Below are positions 7,189-13,711 of a stretch of DNA of 14,749 bases, piece after piece. A model generated the notes under the pieces. It saw only the letters and a list, made by a program, of their open reading frames with translations. It was not told the DNA's origin and did not search any database. Every line of letters starts with the position of its first letter. The stretch's first letter is position 1. The DNA comes from Clostridiales bacterium (lineage in GTDB: Bacteria > Bacillota_A > Clostridia > Christensenellales > Pumilibacteraceae). Location: positions 1 to 14,749 of the forward strand of contig JAISDO010000022.1 in the NCBI GenBank assembly GCA_031264755.1, in the 5' to 3' direction. A program made the translations under genes and the position numbers.

Positions 7189-8346
7189 CTATTTGACAAA
7201 TTTTGCAAACAAACCTTTGCGTACATTTTGTGTAGCAGTACTATCATGAGCTCGCAATACAATACTCAACAATCCAACAACACTAGATTGACTAGGTTTG
7301 GCAAAGTCTTGCAAAACTGGAGCTATAATATCAACAGGCTTGTTGACTACTCTAGATATAATATCTTTGGCACCTCTCAGATAAGATAGTCCACCACCCG
7401 TCATATATATATCAAAATTTTGGGCACTTTCACTAGTAGACAAGACATCCATTATGGTTTTGGCTATAGCATTGATACGTTCGGTTGCTATAGCATTGAC
7501 CAACAATGTATTGTACCTATAAGGTACGTTGTCTACAACCACCTGATAGTTGTCATCTTGACCAACAGACAGAGACAACTTGATGTGTTGCTTGAGTTGA
7601 AGAGCTATATCAAATGGCACATCTAGATACATATTGAGATCGGCAGCTATGTGTCCACCTCCTACACTAAAGCTATAGTGACTAAGCAATCCATCACCCT
7701 TAATTATTGCAACACTAGTTGTCAAATACCCACAGTCTACCAATACGAGTCCCTTATCTCTACGTGATTCGTCAAACAAAAACAAGCTCTCAGCAAGTAT
7801 AGAGCTACAGTACTCCACCTCCACTATACCTATAGCTCTCAGCACACTATCCATATGGTGTATATGCTTGTTGTCACATATAGTATAGGATAGCCGTGCC
7901 ATTATAGTAGACGCTTGCAGTCCTTCTGGATTAAGTGTCCTTGTAGTGTTGTCCAACAGATAAGTAATAGGTTGGATATTGATTATTTTGACATCTTTTG
8001 ATATATTGACTGCCCCTTGATTGTGAAGATCCAATATATCTTTGTCTATTATTTTGCGTTTTCTACCCAATTGTTGTTGTTCGTCTCGCACAACAGTACA
8101 ACAAAACTCACCGGGTATACCTACAGTCAACTTATCAATCTTGATATCAGAATTTTTGGTTTTGGCTTGTTGTATGGTTTGAGCAATTGTATTGCCCAAC
8201 TTGTCAGGCTCAAGCCAAGCTCCATCCACAAATCCCGAATACTCGCATTCAGCTTTGGCTAATACTACTATAGTATTATTAACACCTAACCTGCCAACAA
8301 CCAAAGCAATCTTAGAAGACCCTATATCTACAACAGCTACTTCCAT
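7189..8346 (-). CDS. ftsA: Cell division protein FtsA (actin-like membrane tether of FtsZ)
   Basis: Actin-fold ATPase that anchors FtsZ filaments to the membrane and recruits later division proteins. With the ATG at 8346 it has 385 residues. The phosphate-1 loop VDIGSSK is at 6-12, and the FtsA-specific 1C domain follows (starting with SGFVDGAWLEP at about 37). The phosphate-2 loop VDCGYLTTS is at 203-211 and the adenosine motif MTGGG at 315-319. The C-terminus NVRKGLFAKFVK is a short basic amphipathic segment suitable for membrane targeting, though shorter than usual. The start was chosen because GGAGAG (8356-8351) precedes this ATG at good spacing; a TTG 30 bases upstream has none. It sits between ftsQ and ftsZ, as in many bacteria, but has its own promoter at 8455-8427. 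Confidence 0.92.
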   Translation of the reverse strand: MEVAVVDIGSSKIALVVGRLGVNNTIVVLAKAECEYSGFVDGAWLEPDKLGNTIAQTIQQAKTKNSDIKIDKLTVGIPGEFCCTVVRDEQQQLGRKRKIIDKDILDLHNQGAVNISKDVKIINIQPITYLLDNTTRTLNPEGLQASTIMARLSYTICDNKHIHHMDSVLRAIGIVEVEYCSSILAESLFLFDESRRDKGLVLVDCGYLTTSVAIIKGDGLLSHYSFSVGGGHIAADLNMYLDVPFDIALQLKQHIKLSLSVGQDDNYQVVVDNVPYRYNTLLVNAIATERINAIAKTIMDVLSTSESAQNFDIYMTGGGLSYLRGAKDIISRVVNKPVDIIAPVLQDFAKPSQSSVVGLLSIVLRAHDSTATQNVRKGLFAKFVK

Positions 8347-8410
8347 TATACTCTCCACGACATTTGATGATATCAACTCTAGTCAAATTATCAAATACAA
8401 TCGCCCGCCT

Positions 8411-8439
8411 AATATTATACAACTACATTGTATAATATT
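8411..8439. promoter_or_regulatory. Perfect 12-bp inverted repeat over the ftsA promoter, candidate operator
   Basis: AATATTATACAA (8411-8422) and TTGTATAATATT (8428-8439) are exact reverse complements with a 5-base centre. The repeat covers the whole -10 element (8427-8432) and the predicted start point of the ftsA transcript, so a protein bound there would compete with RNA polymerase. As RNA it would be a weak AT-rich hairpin without a T tail, so a DNA-level role is more likely. The regulator is unknown. Confidence 0.55.
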
Positions 8440-8455
8440 TTGATCAATTTGACAA
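8427..8455 (-). promoter_or_regulatory. ftsA promoter
   Basis: TTGTCA (8455-8450), 17-base spacer, TACAAT (8432-8427) on the minus strand. Each hexamer matches consensus at five of six positions. The -10 is identical to that of ftsZ. It lies between the putative ftsQ terminator and the ftsA start and predicts a leader of about 75 bases. Confidence 0.68.
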
Positions 8456-8470
8456 CAATTTTGATAGTCC

Positions 8471-8510
8471 AAAAACTCTCCCAATATGCAATATACAATA
8501 GGAGATTTTT
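8471..8510 (-). terminator. Probable bidirectional terminator between ftsQ and ftsA
   Basis: Stem of AAAAA-C-TCTCC (8471-8481) with GGAGATTTTT (8501-8510): ten base pairs with one bulged base and a loop of about 19. The minus-strand transcript ends in GGAGAGTTTTT, giving five T residues. It begins about 80 bases after the ftsQ stop and just before the ftsA promoter, so ftsQ and ftsA are probably separate transcripts. Confidence 0.5.
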
Positions 8511-8591
8511 GTAACAATGATAGGATCATGCACATAGCATTGACTGCATAGTCTAGCACAAAGCGAAAATACTCAACATATTGTAGCTACC

Positions 8592-9347
8592 TTATGTTAT
8601 AGTAGCTTGCCCATCTCTGATACTTACGGTCTTGCCTATTAGAGCATCTTCAATATTCTCACGTACTAATTGCACAGCCGTTGGTATATCGTTGTCCTTA
8701 TATATCTCAAAAGATCCGTCCTTGAGTTTGATCACAAATTTGGAATCACTGGTATCGTTCATATTGTTGAGATCAATCTCTGATATACTACTGATCAAAA
8801 ACCCTTGAGGTCCAACAACAAAGAATCTTTGCACAAATTTAGAAACAAATTCAAAGTTGTCATCATTGACAAAATCCCCAATTGCAGTAGATGTCGCAAC
8901 TCTAGAGTAGTTCAACTTGACAAGTGGCTGATTAAAGTCATCACTAGCAACAGAACTAGTTGTAACACCCAATACCCTACCGCTCATACTCAACTGAAAA
9001 AATTTGGAACCATTATGTATCTCTAGCTGTTTGTGTAACAATTGATACTCAACATACACAACGCTAGGATAGGACTTGTCTACACTGATTACCTTGATAT
9101 CAAAGAACTCTCTCTCTAGCATACTAGCCACATGTCCACTATCTAATGTGAACATACTTTGACCTGTACGCAACGCTTGGACACCTACAATACTTTGATT
9201 GAGTTCACTCACTCTAGCATTGTTGGTCGTAGCTACAGCATTGCTAGCTATAACTTGCCTAACACTAAAAAAACTATTGCCAACAATGACCGATACCAAA
9301 GCTACAACGATAGCAATAATGCCAAAAAAAATTCTCCGATTAGTCAT
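8592..9347 (-). CDS. ftsQ: Cell division protein FtsQ/DivIB
   Basis: Bitopic divisome protein that helps recruit and control septal peptidoglycan synthesis. It has 251 residues: a very short cytoplasmic end (MTNRR), one membrane segment (about 6-24) and an extracellular POTRA-like domain. This domain shows the family pattern: VRQVIASN..., a 'G-x-x-x-F-x-L-D' turn (GQSMFTLD), a helix, then VISVDKSYPSVVYVEYQLLHKQ and FQLSMSGRVLGV. A beta domain follows, resembling the FtsQ C-terminal region. The length suits DivIB/FtsQ. Sequence conservation is low, as is normal here; the position directly before ftsA-ftsZ supports the call strongly. There is no ribosome binding site before the ATG at 9347. A good promoter ends six bases upstream of it, so the mRNA is predicted to be leaderless. 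Confidence 0.88.
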   Translation of the reverse strand: MTNRRIFFGIIAIVVALVSVIVGNSFFSVRQVIASNAVATTNNARVSELNQSIVGVQALRTGQSMFTLDSGHVASMLEREFFDIKVISVDKSYPSVVYVEYQLLHKQLEIHNGSKFFQLSMSGRVLGVTTSSVASDDFNQPLVKLNYSRVATSTAIGDFVNDDNFEFVSKFVQRFFVVGPQGFLISSISEIDLNNMNDTSDSKFVIKLKDGSFEIYKDNDIPTAVQLVRENIEDALIGKTVSIRDGQATIT

Positions 9348-9353
9348 GTAGTA

Positions 9354-9382
9354 ATTTTAACATAAATTTACATATACATCAA
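9354..9382 (-). promoter_or_regulatory. ftsQ promoter, predicted leaderless transcript
   Basis: TTGATG (9382-9377), 17-base spacer and TAAAAT (9359-9354) on the minus strand. Only six bases (TACTAC) separate the -10 from the ATG, so the transcript should begin at or next to the A of the start codon. The absence of any Shine-Dalgarno sequence fits. Confidence 0.55.
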
Positions 9383-9492
9383 CTCAATTAGCACTGCCGT
9401 CCAAAGTACAATGCTTGTTGACGGTGACAACTCAGCTCTTAATAGCTTACTCTCAATATAAAATACAATTGAGAAATGATTGGTAGACACTT

Positions 9493-9524
9493 GAGACCCA
9501 ATGCTACAAATTAACATGGGTCTC
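9493..9524 (-). repeat. 8-bp hairpin between the feo operon and ftsQ
   Basis: GAGACCCA (9493-9500) and TGGGTCTC (9517-9524) pair perfectly around a 16-base loop. It is one of the most GC-rich patches between genes. No T run follows on either strand, so it is not a textbook terminator. It lies 61 bases after the Cys-rich gene stop and could protect or end the feo transcript. Confidence 0.45.
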
Positions 9525-9584
9525 TTAGACAATGTGACTTTCATACTAGACATTGAAATTTTGTTTGAAGAAAAATTGTACAAC

Positions 9585-9785
9585 TCAATTTTGTGATTTG
9601 ACGGTTTGGGTATCTTCTACTTTGTCAACAAGATTATTACACTTGAGTGCTTGCGGACATCCCGAACATCCCCCCTTACAACCACACCCACCCTTACCCT
9701 TGATTTTGTGCAGGATATTGTATATGATAGTAAATAGCACAAGGCAAATTGCCAAAATCATCACAACTATCTCTATAGCAGTCAT
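9585..9785 (-). CDS. FeoB-associated Cys-rich membrane protein
   Basis: A 66-residue protein. Residues 4-25 form a single membrane helix (IEIVVMILAICLVLFTIIYNIL). A short basic Lys/Gly stretch follows, then a Cys cluster with Cys34, 36, 40, 43 and 49 (C-G-C-x3-C-x2-C-x5-C), and a polar tail. This is the layout of the FeoB-associated small protein family found after feoB in Clostridia. There it is thought to assist FeoB, perhaps by binding iron or sensing its state; the exact role is not known. GGAGGAG ends two bases before the ATG at 9785. It lies 84 bases after feoB in the same orientation, so it is most likely the last gene of the feo operon. Confidence 0.85.
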   Translation of the reverse strand: MTAIEIVVMILAICLVLFTIIYNILHKIKGKGGCGCKGGCSGCPQALKCNNLVDKVEDTQTVKSQN

Positions 9786-9869
9786 ATCTCCTCCAACTTT
9801 AATTTGGTATACAGTAACTTATTTATCGCTATAAATCTCAATCATCAATCCTATACTATTTGTGCTAGT

Positions 9870-12170
9870 TCAACCAACCATCTTGCGTACCCAACGCATT
9901 ATACATTTGGTCCTTAGCAATGCAACAATTGTAGCTATACATATCACGCTAGCTATCACAATTGTAGCCGCCCACCAGCACAATGCAAACAACACACCAA
10001 CCCAAAATATCAGTGCCGAAATACCATAAGCAGTAATCAACCAAAAACTGATAGCAAACCATATAGTCCTAGATTTGTTATTAGTCCTAACTGCAACTTG
10101 ATTTGTCGCTTGGTTTGTATCAACTTTGGCAGATGTCAGCTCACCAGTCGCAGCGGCAACTGCCGCCATACAAGGTACAGACAGTAGATTGAATGCCATG
10201 AATGCAAACATAGCAGGTATAGCCACATTTATACCACCCAACGTACCCCCTATACCTAGCATCATTACCCCAAGTGAGGTCTCTGCTATATCAGCACCCT
10301 CTATATCAAGGGGGTCACCGTCAAGACCAGCAAAAGTACCCAAAGTTGCCACTACCATCTCTTTGGCTATCAATCCAGTAATGACCGCTACCACAAACTT
10401 CCAACCCTCATCACCCATACCAAAGCCAAGTGGTACAAACAAGTAAGTCAAGCCTTTGGCTACTATACCAATCATACTGTCACCACTATCCTCTACATAA
10501 CGCAGTCCAAAACTAAACGATGACAAAAACCAAATAACAATCAATGCCCCTACTATTATTGTAGCTGCCTTAAATACAAAGTGCTTGAGCTTTTGCCATA
10601 GGTAGATAGCAGTATTCTTAGCTCTTGGCATGTGATAGTCAGGCAACTCCATAATAAAAACTGATGTCTGCCCCTTGATTAGGGTAGATTTGAGCAAAAA
10701 CGCCGCCAGTACTGCTATGATTATACCCAATACGTACATACCAAATACTACAAGTTCGGCATTAAATCCAGCATAACTGGATGCAAACACACCGGCGAAT
10801 GCTGCCCAAATAGGCAACTTAGCTCCACACGAAAAGAATGGTGCAAGCATAATGGTGCGTCTACGCTCTTGTTCGTTTTCCAGTACTCTTGTAGCCATTA
10901 TACCAGGTACCGCACAACCAAAACACATAATTAGTGGCATAATCGCCTTGCCTGACAATCCAAGTCGTCTAAATGCTCTATCCATAATAAAAGCCACACG
11001 GGTCATATAACCTGTGTCTTCTAGCATAGACAAAAACAAGAACAAGAGCATAACCTGAGGTATAAATGATAATACCGAAAATATACCACCAAGCAATCCA
11101 TCTACAACAAGACTTGTGTACCATGTGCCGTCGGGCATTGCTCCAGCTATACTATCACTCAACCAAGTTGTAGCATACTCCAGAGCATTGAAGAGCATAA
11201 CGCCAGGACTATTAATGGCGTCTACACCTATTACAGGTATATCCCAACTATCTTGTGGTATCAAATATCCCAAAAACAAAAAATTCTCGCTAAATGTTGT
11301 ATGAAATACTCCAAACATTATAGCCAAGAAGATTGGTATACCCCAAATTCTATTGGTCAACACTCTATCTATCTTGTCACTTCGTGTCAAACCTTGATGT
11401 CTTGTAGATCTAGTCAATGCTACACTACAATGAGTAGATATGTATCTGTACCTAGCATCTGCAACCATTCCTTCAAAATCGCCGTCAAAGTCCCCCACGT
11501 CTACATGACTCTTGTATGCATCTACAATATGCACAAGCTCACTTCTAGTTTTGCATTCCAACTCGTCACATTCAAGTATTTTGGTAGATCTAAATATAGC
11601 ATTGTCAACACCTTGATAGTGGGGCAATATTTGATCTAAGACTTGTCGCAATTGACCACTCAATACAGATCTGGCTTGATGCGGTCTAAGAGATGCTTGA
11701 TATGCCGCATGTATCAACTCCTTGATTCCCTCCCCTTTCAATGCACTTATTGCACAAACAGGTACACACAATTGAGTACTCAACTGCTCTATATCTATCT
11801 TGTCACCACGCTTGGACAGGATATCCATCATATTGAGAGCTATTACAACTGGTGTATCTAGCTCAATTACTTGTGTACTCAAGTACAAATTGCGTTCAAT
11901 ATTGCTAGCATCCACAATATTGATGATACAATCAGGCTTGTCCTGCAACAAAAAGTTGCGTGATACTACTTCTTCGGGACTGTAGGGGGATAGGCTATAT
12001 ATGCCTGGTAGATCTACTATCTCAACTCTATCGGGCAAGTGTCTGCATATCCCGGTCTTCTTGTCCACTGTGACACCTGGCCAATTACCAACGTGAGCGG
12101 ACTTGCCTGTCAAAGCATTGAACAACGTGGTTTTGCCACTGTTAGGATTGCCAATTAGAGCAAATTTCAT
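9870..12170 (-). CDS. feoB: Ferrous iron transport protein FeoB
   Basis: Inner-membrane Fe2+ importer with a cytoplasmic G-protein domain. The 766 residues contain G1 GNPNSGKT (7-14), switch I GNWPGVTVDKKTG (28-40), G3 DLPG (53-56), G4 NMMD (113-116, the usual FeoB variant of NKxD) and G5 SALKG (142-146). A helical GDI-like region extends to about 270. The membrane part holds the Gate cores CFGCAVPGIMATR (416-428) and FFSCGAKLPIW (445-455), with the conserved Cys residues, and ITGLIAKEMVVATLGT (597-612). Length and order are those of an intact FeoB. The ATG at 12170 overlaps the stop of the preceding feoA by four bases (ATGA), and GGGAGA precedes it, so the two are translationally coupled. 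Confidence 0.97.
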   Translation of the reverse strand: MKFALIGNPNSGKTTLFNALTGKSAHVGNWPGVTVDKKTGICRHLPDRVEIVDLPGIYSLSPYSPEEVVSRNFLLQDKPDCIINIVDASNIERNLYLSTQVIELDTPVVIALNMMDILSKRGDKIDIEQLSTQLCVPVCAISALKGEGIKELIHAAYQASLRPHQARSVLSGQLRQVLDQILPHYQGVDNAIFRSTKILECDELECKTRSELVHIVDAYKSHVDVGDFDGDFEGMVADARYRYISTHCSVALTRSTRHQGLTRSDKIDRVLTNRIWGIPIFLAIMFGVFHTTFSENFLFLGYLIPQDSWDIPVIGVDAINSPGVMLFNALEYATTWLSDSIAGAMPDGTWYTSLVVDGLLGGIFSVLSFIPQVMLLFLFLSMLEDTGYMTRVAFIMDRAFRRLGLSGKAIMPLIMCFGCAVPGIMATRVLENEQERRRTIMLAPFFSCGAKLPIWAAFAGVFASSYAGFNAELVVFGMYVLGIIIAVLAAFLLKSTLIKGQTSVFIMELPDYHMPRAKNTAIYLWQKLKHFVFKAATIIVGALIVIWFLSSFSFGLRYVEDSGDSMIGIVAKGLTYLFVPLGFGMGDEGWKFVVAVITGLIAKEMVVATLGTFAGLDGDPLDIEGADIAETSLGVMMLGIGGTLGGINVAIPAMFAFMAFNLLSVPCMAAVAAATGELTSAKVDTNQATNQVAVRTNNKSRTIWFAISFWLITAYGISALIFWVGVLFALCWWAATIVIASVICIATIVALLRTKCIMRWVRKMVG

Positions 12171-12400
12171 ACAAGATCTCCCATCAGTATAGTATCAGCG
12201 TCAGCTTTGCGCAAACTCAACTCATACCCTCTTACAACAATTTCAATAGGGTCGCCCAACGGAGCCATCTTGCGTACGGTTATCTCTGCACCTGGCGTTA
12301 TTCCCATATCAAAAATTCGGCGTCTCAAAGGACCTTGAGCCAACACTTTGGCTACAACGCCTTTGTCTCCCGGTCTATAATCTCTAAGTGTTTTGGTCAT
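12167..12400 (-). CDS. feoA: FeoA, SH3-like partner of FeoB
   Basis: Small cytoplasmic SH3-like protein required for FeoB function. The 77 residues show the family pattern: TLRDYRPGDKGVV, then LRRRIFDMGITPGAEITVRKMAPLGDPIEIVVRGYELSLRKADADTI. It is a complete, canonical FeoA. The start is placed at the ATG at 12400 because AAGGA lies about nine bases upstream. An in-frame ATG two codons earlier (12406) is only three bases from that site and is less likely. It overlaps feoB by four bases and lies 43 bases after the other FeoA-type gene. Confidence 0.93.
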   Translation of the reverse strand: MTKTLRDYRPGDKGVVAKVLAQGPLRRRIFDMGITPGAEITVRKMAPLGDPIEIVVRGYELSLRKADADTILMGDLV

Positions 12401-12443
12401 ATACATGTATCCTTGTTAATCTTCTAGACTTAAGGTTGCACAA

Positions 12444-12656
12444 TCAAGCTACCATAATCTTGAGTGCAAGACTCTTATTGAGTGCTACCTTGCTCCCTTT
12501 GACCTTGAGTATAAGATCACTCTTGCTATCTAGTATAGACACAAGCGTAGAACCTATAACAAATCCCAAATTCTCCAAATGCTTTTTGACTTTGTCCTCT
12601 GCATTGATTTTGACAATCTTGAGCTGAATATTGAGTGGTGCAAAAGCTAATGACAT
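12444..12656 (-). CDS. Second, divergent FeoA-domain protein
   Basis: A 70-residue protein beginning MSLAFAPLNIQLKIVKI. The start at 12656 follows AGGAG at eight bases spacing; an ATG at 12683 would place that site inside the gene. The body, KVKKHLENLGFVIGSTLVSILDSKSDLILKVKGSKVALNKSLALKIMV, follows the FeoA fold pattern ('h-x-x-L-G-h-x-x-G-x-x-h ... h-x-h-x-G-x-x-h-A-h-x-x-x-h-A-x-x-I'). It lacks the usual 'R-R/L-x-x-M-G' version of the helix. Two FeoA genes before feoB are common in Clostridia. It is first in the operon and could modulate the canonical FeoA or FeoB, but no specific role can be shown. Confidence 0.85.
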   Translation of the reverse strand: MSLAFAPLNIQLKIVKINAEDKVKKHLENLGFVIGSTLVSILDSKSDLILKVKGSKVALNKSLALKIMVA

Positions 12657-12695
12657 ATTGTGCTCTCCTATATTATTTATCATAAGGCTTGACCC

Positions 12696-12733
12696 ATATT
12701 ATATAATTGCCAACTACGTATATTATATAATAT
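12696..12733. promoter_or_regulatory. Paired AT-rich palindromes before the feo operon
   Basis: A perfect 14-bp palindrome ATATTATATAATAT (12720-12733) and a 12-of-14 copy (12696-12709) are spaced 24 bp centre to centre. They lie 40-77 bases upstream of the first feo gene. Two in-phase palindromes suit a dimeric metal-dependent repressor, but the sequence does not match the usual Fur or DtxR/IdeR boxes. They could also simply reflect AT-rich promoter DNA. Confidence 0.4.
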
Positions 12734-12741
12734 GCTTGAAT

Positions 12742-12759
12742 AGTTAGCTTAGACTAACT
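12742..12759. promoter_or_regulatory. Inverted repeat AGTTAG-N6-CTAACT, candidate feo operator
   Basis: Perfect 6-bp arms (12742-12747 and 12754-12759) lie directly downstream of the putative feo -10 at 12773-12768, so it would cover the transcript start. The half-site GTTAG/CTAAC is the one found in DtxR/IdeR iron boxes. Those boxes, however, have a one-base centre rather than six, so the match is only suggestive. Confidence 0.35.
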
Positions 12760-12767
12760 TTGCATAA

Positions 12768-12796
12768 AGAATATCACAAAACAATACAATAGTCAA
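12768..12796 (-). promoter_or_regulatory. Possible promoter of the feo operon
   Basis: TTGACT (12796-12791), 17-base spacer, TATTCT (12773-12768) on the minus strand, about 110 bases before the first feo start. The -35 is good (five of six) and the -10 moderate (four of six). A competing candidate is TTGGAC with TAAAAT at about 12835-12808 (16-base spacer). Confidence 0.4.
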
Positions 12797-12858
12797 GTGT
12801 TTGGGTATTTTACCCTTGACGTCCGTTTGTCCAACCTTTGCATACTATTGTTAGATAT

Positions 12859-12956
12859 ACACCAATCAATAATCCGAACTTTATTTGATTTTGGTGTGAC
12901 ACCTTGCAACAACACAAATGCAAGACTAATACAAATATATCTACATTAGTCCTGCA
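12859..12956 (-). repeat. Two adjacent hairpins upstream of the feo operon
   Basis: Hairpin A (12919-12930 with 12945-12956) is a 12-bp stem that becomes fully paired, with one G-U, only as minus-strand RNA. Hairpin B (12859-12865 with 12891-12897) has a 7-bp outer stem ACACCAA/TTGGTGT extended by inner pairs around a small loop. Between them the 3' arm of A ends in CTTGCA, which can instead pair with TGCAAG at 12908-12903. The two folds exclude each other. This could be a structured leader or a tandem terminator. Confidence 0.4.
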
Positions 12957-13010
12957 TATTTTATATCTCTAATATCATCACACACCTAATCTGATAATAC
13001 TATTAACCAG

Positions 13011-13112
13011 TCAATTTTGTCGTTGCATATATAGCCCTATTGCCCAAAGTGCAATACACAACACCAAAAATATTGTTATAGAAGAAGACACAACAAATAT
13101 AGAGCGTAGCAC
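13011..13112 (-). CDS. Possible 33-residue membrane microprotein
   Basis: A GTG-initiated frame gives a peptide of about 33 residues: a short basic end (MLRS), one continuous hydrophobic segment (IFVVSSSITIFLVLCIALWAIGLY) and a basic tail (MQRQN). The composition is typical of single-span small proteins. There is no visible ribosome binding site, and the first codons overlap a strong hairpin, so chance is quite possible. It is reported because the membrane segment is unusually clean for a gap region. Confidence 0.2.
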   Translation of the reverse strand: MLRSIFVVSSSITIFLVLCIALWAIGLYMQRQN

Positions 13113-13130
13113 ACTATGTGTTACGCTCTA
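13100..13130 (-). terminator. Hairpin after the membrane-protein pair, probable terminator
   Basis: A 14-bp stem (13100-13113 with 13117-13130) and a 3-base loop, beginning 26 bases after the last stop codon. One position is G-U in the + strand RNA and a mismatch in the minus-strand RNA. The minus-strand tail TATTTGTTGTGTC is T-rich but interrupted by G. The position makes a terminator the best reading. Confidence 0.55.
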
Positions 13131-13156
13131 TGTCATGTTGCAATTTTGCTATACCT

Positions 13157-13711
13157 TTATTTGAGGAGTCTCTTGTACTTGCTTGATGTAGTAATCATTG
13201 CAATCACACTCAAGATAATCATCAAATTAGAGACAACAAACATTGCAATATACCAGTACTCACCATGTTGCCAAATATACTCGCTACCAAACAGATGACA
13301 CAACGTGACCGCAAATGTAAAAGCACCTGTAGCGTCTATAGCAGGCATGATTGGTTTGGCTTTGACTTGTGGAGTGCCTAATGTGACCATAAAGATCAGC
13401 CACACCATCAAGATACACAGGTATCCCAGAATTGCCCCAACCTCATGTATAACTATACTCTCATTGCCCAATAGCACAAGGATCAACTTGACCAAAGCAA
13501 CCAAACAATAAATACCAAAAAATACAATACCCTCAATCCTATGATATATCCGCTCAAACTTGTCTACAAACACCCACCTATCATACGCAATGACACGAGC
13601 TATATCCAAATCCGTCATACTACTGTGCAACTTGACGCCCTTGTAGTACCTAGGACTGTCCTCTTGATTGCTTGTCTTGTCCACAGCATCATTGTCTTGA
13701 TTGTCGTCCAC
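13157..13711 (-). CDS. Unknown four-helix membrane protein
   Basis: A 184-residue protein that I do not recognise. The N-terminus (1-30) is acidic and polar. A conserved-looking cytoplasmic stretch MTDLDIARVIAYDRWVFVDKFERIYHRIE follows (32-60). Hydrophobic segments lie at about 61-82, 89-111, 127-141 and 152-173, and the end is basic (KYKRLLK). It begins with GTG at 13711, whose G overlaps the last base of the preceding stop codon (TAGTG). Translation is therefore probably coupled, with only a weak GGTGATGG upstream. An ATG at codon 32 is an alternative start. Together with the upstream gene it forms a two-gene unit, which suggests the products act together in the membrane. No catalytic motif was seen. 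Confidence 0.75.
   Translation of the reverse strand: MDDNQDNDAVDKTSNQEDSPRYYKGVKLHSSMTDLDIARVIAYDRWVFVDKFERIYHRIEGIVFFGIYCLVALVKLILVLLGNESIVIHEVGAILGYLCILMVWLIFMVTLGTPQVKAKPIMPAIDATGAFTFAVTLCHLFGSEYIWQHGEYWYIAMFVVSNLMIILSVIAMITTSSKYKRLLK

Larger units (their letters stand above)
12657..13156. other. 500-base control region between the membrane-protein pair and feo
   Basis: No large gene is present. It holds, in transcription order, a hairpin at 13130-13100, a possible very short frame (13112-13011), hairpins at 12956-12859, a possible promoter (12796-12768), an inverted repeat (12759-12742), paired palindromes (12733-12696) and the ribosome binding site of the first feo gene. Confidence 0.5.

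Noticed and set aside
8347..8376. TTG at 8376 as start of ftsA
   Set aside because: The ribosome binding site GGAGAG lies inside this extension and directly serves the ATG at 8346, whose product begins like other FtsA proteins.
9368..9583. 71-residue minus-strand frame between the Cys-rich gene and ftsQ
   Set aside because: It starts with TTG, has no ribosome binding site at any in-frame start, overlaps the ftsQ -35 element and a hairpin, and has no recognisable domain or membrane pattern.
12684..13156. Known riboswitch (metal, cobalamin or T-box class) before feo
   Set aside because: No conserved core of any class I know was found; only generic hairpins are visible.
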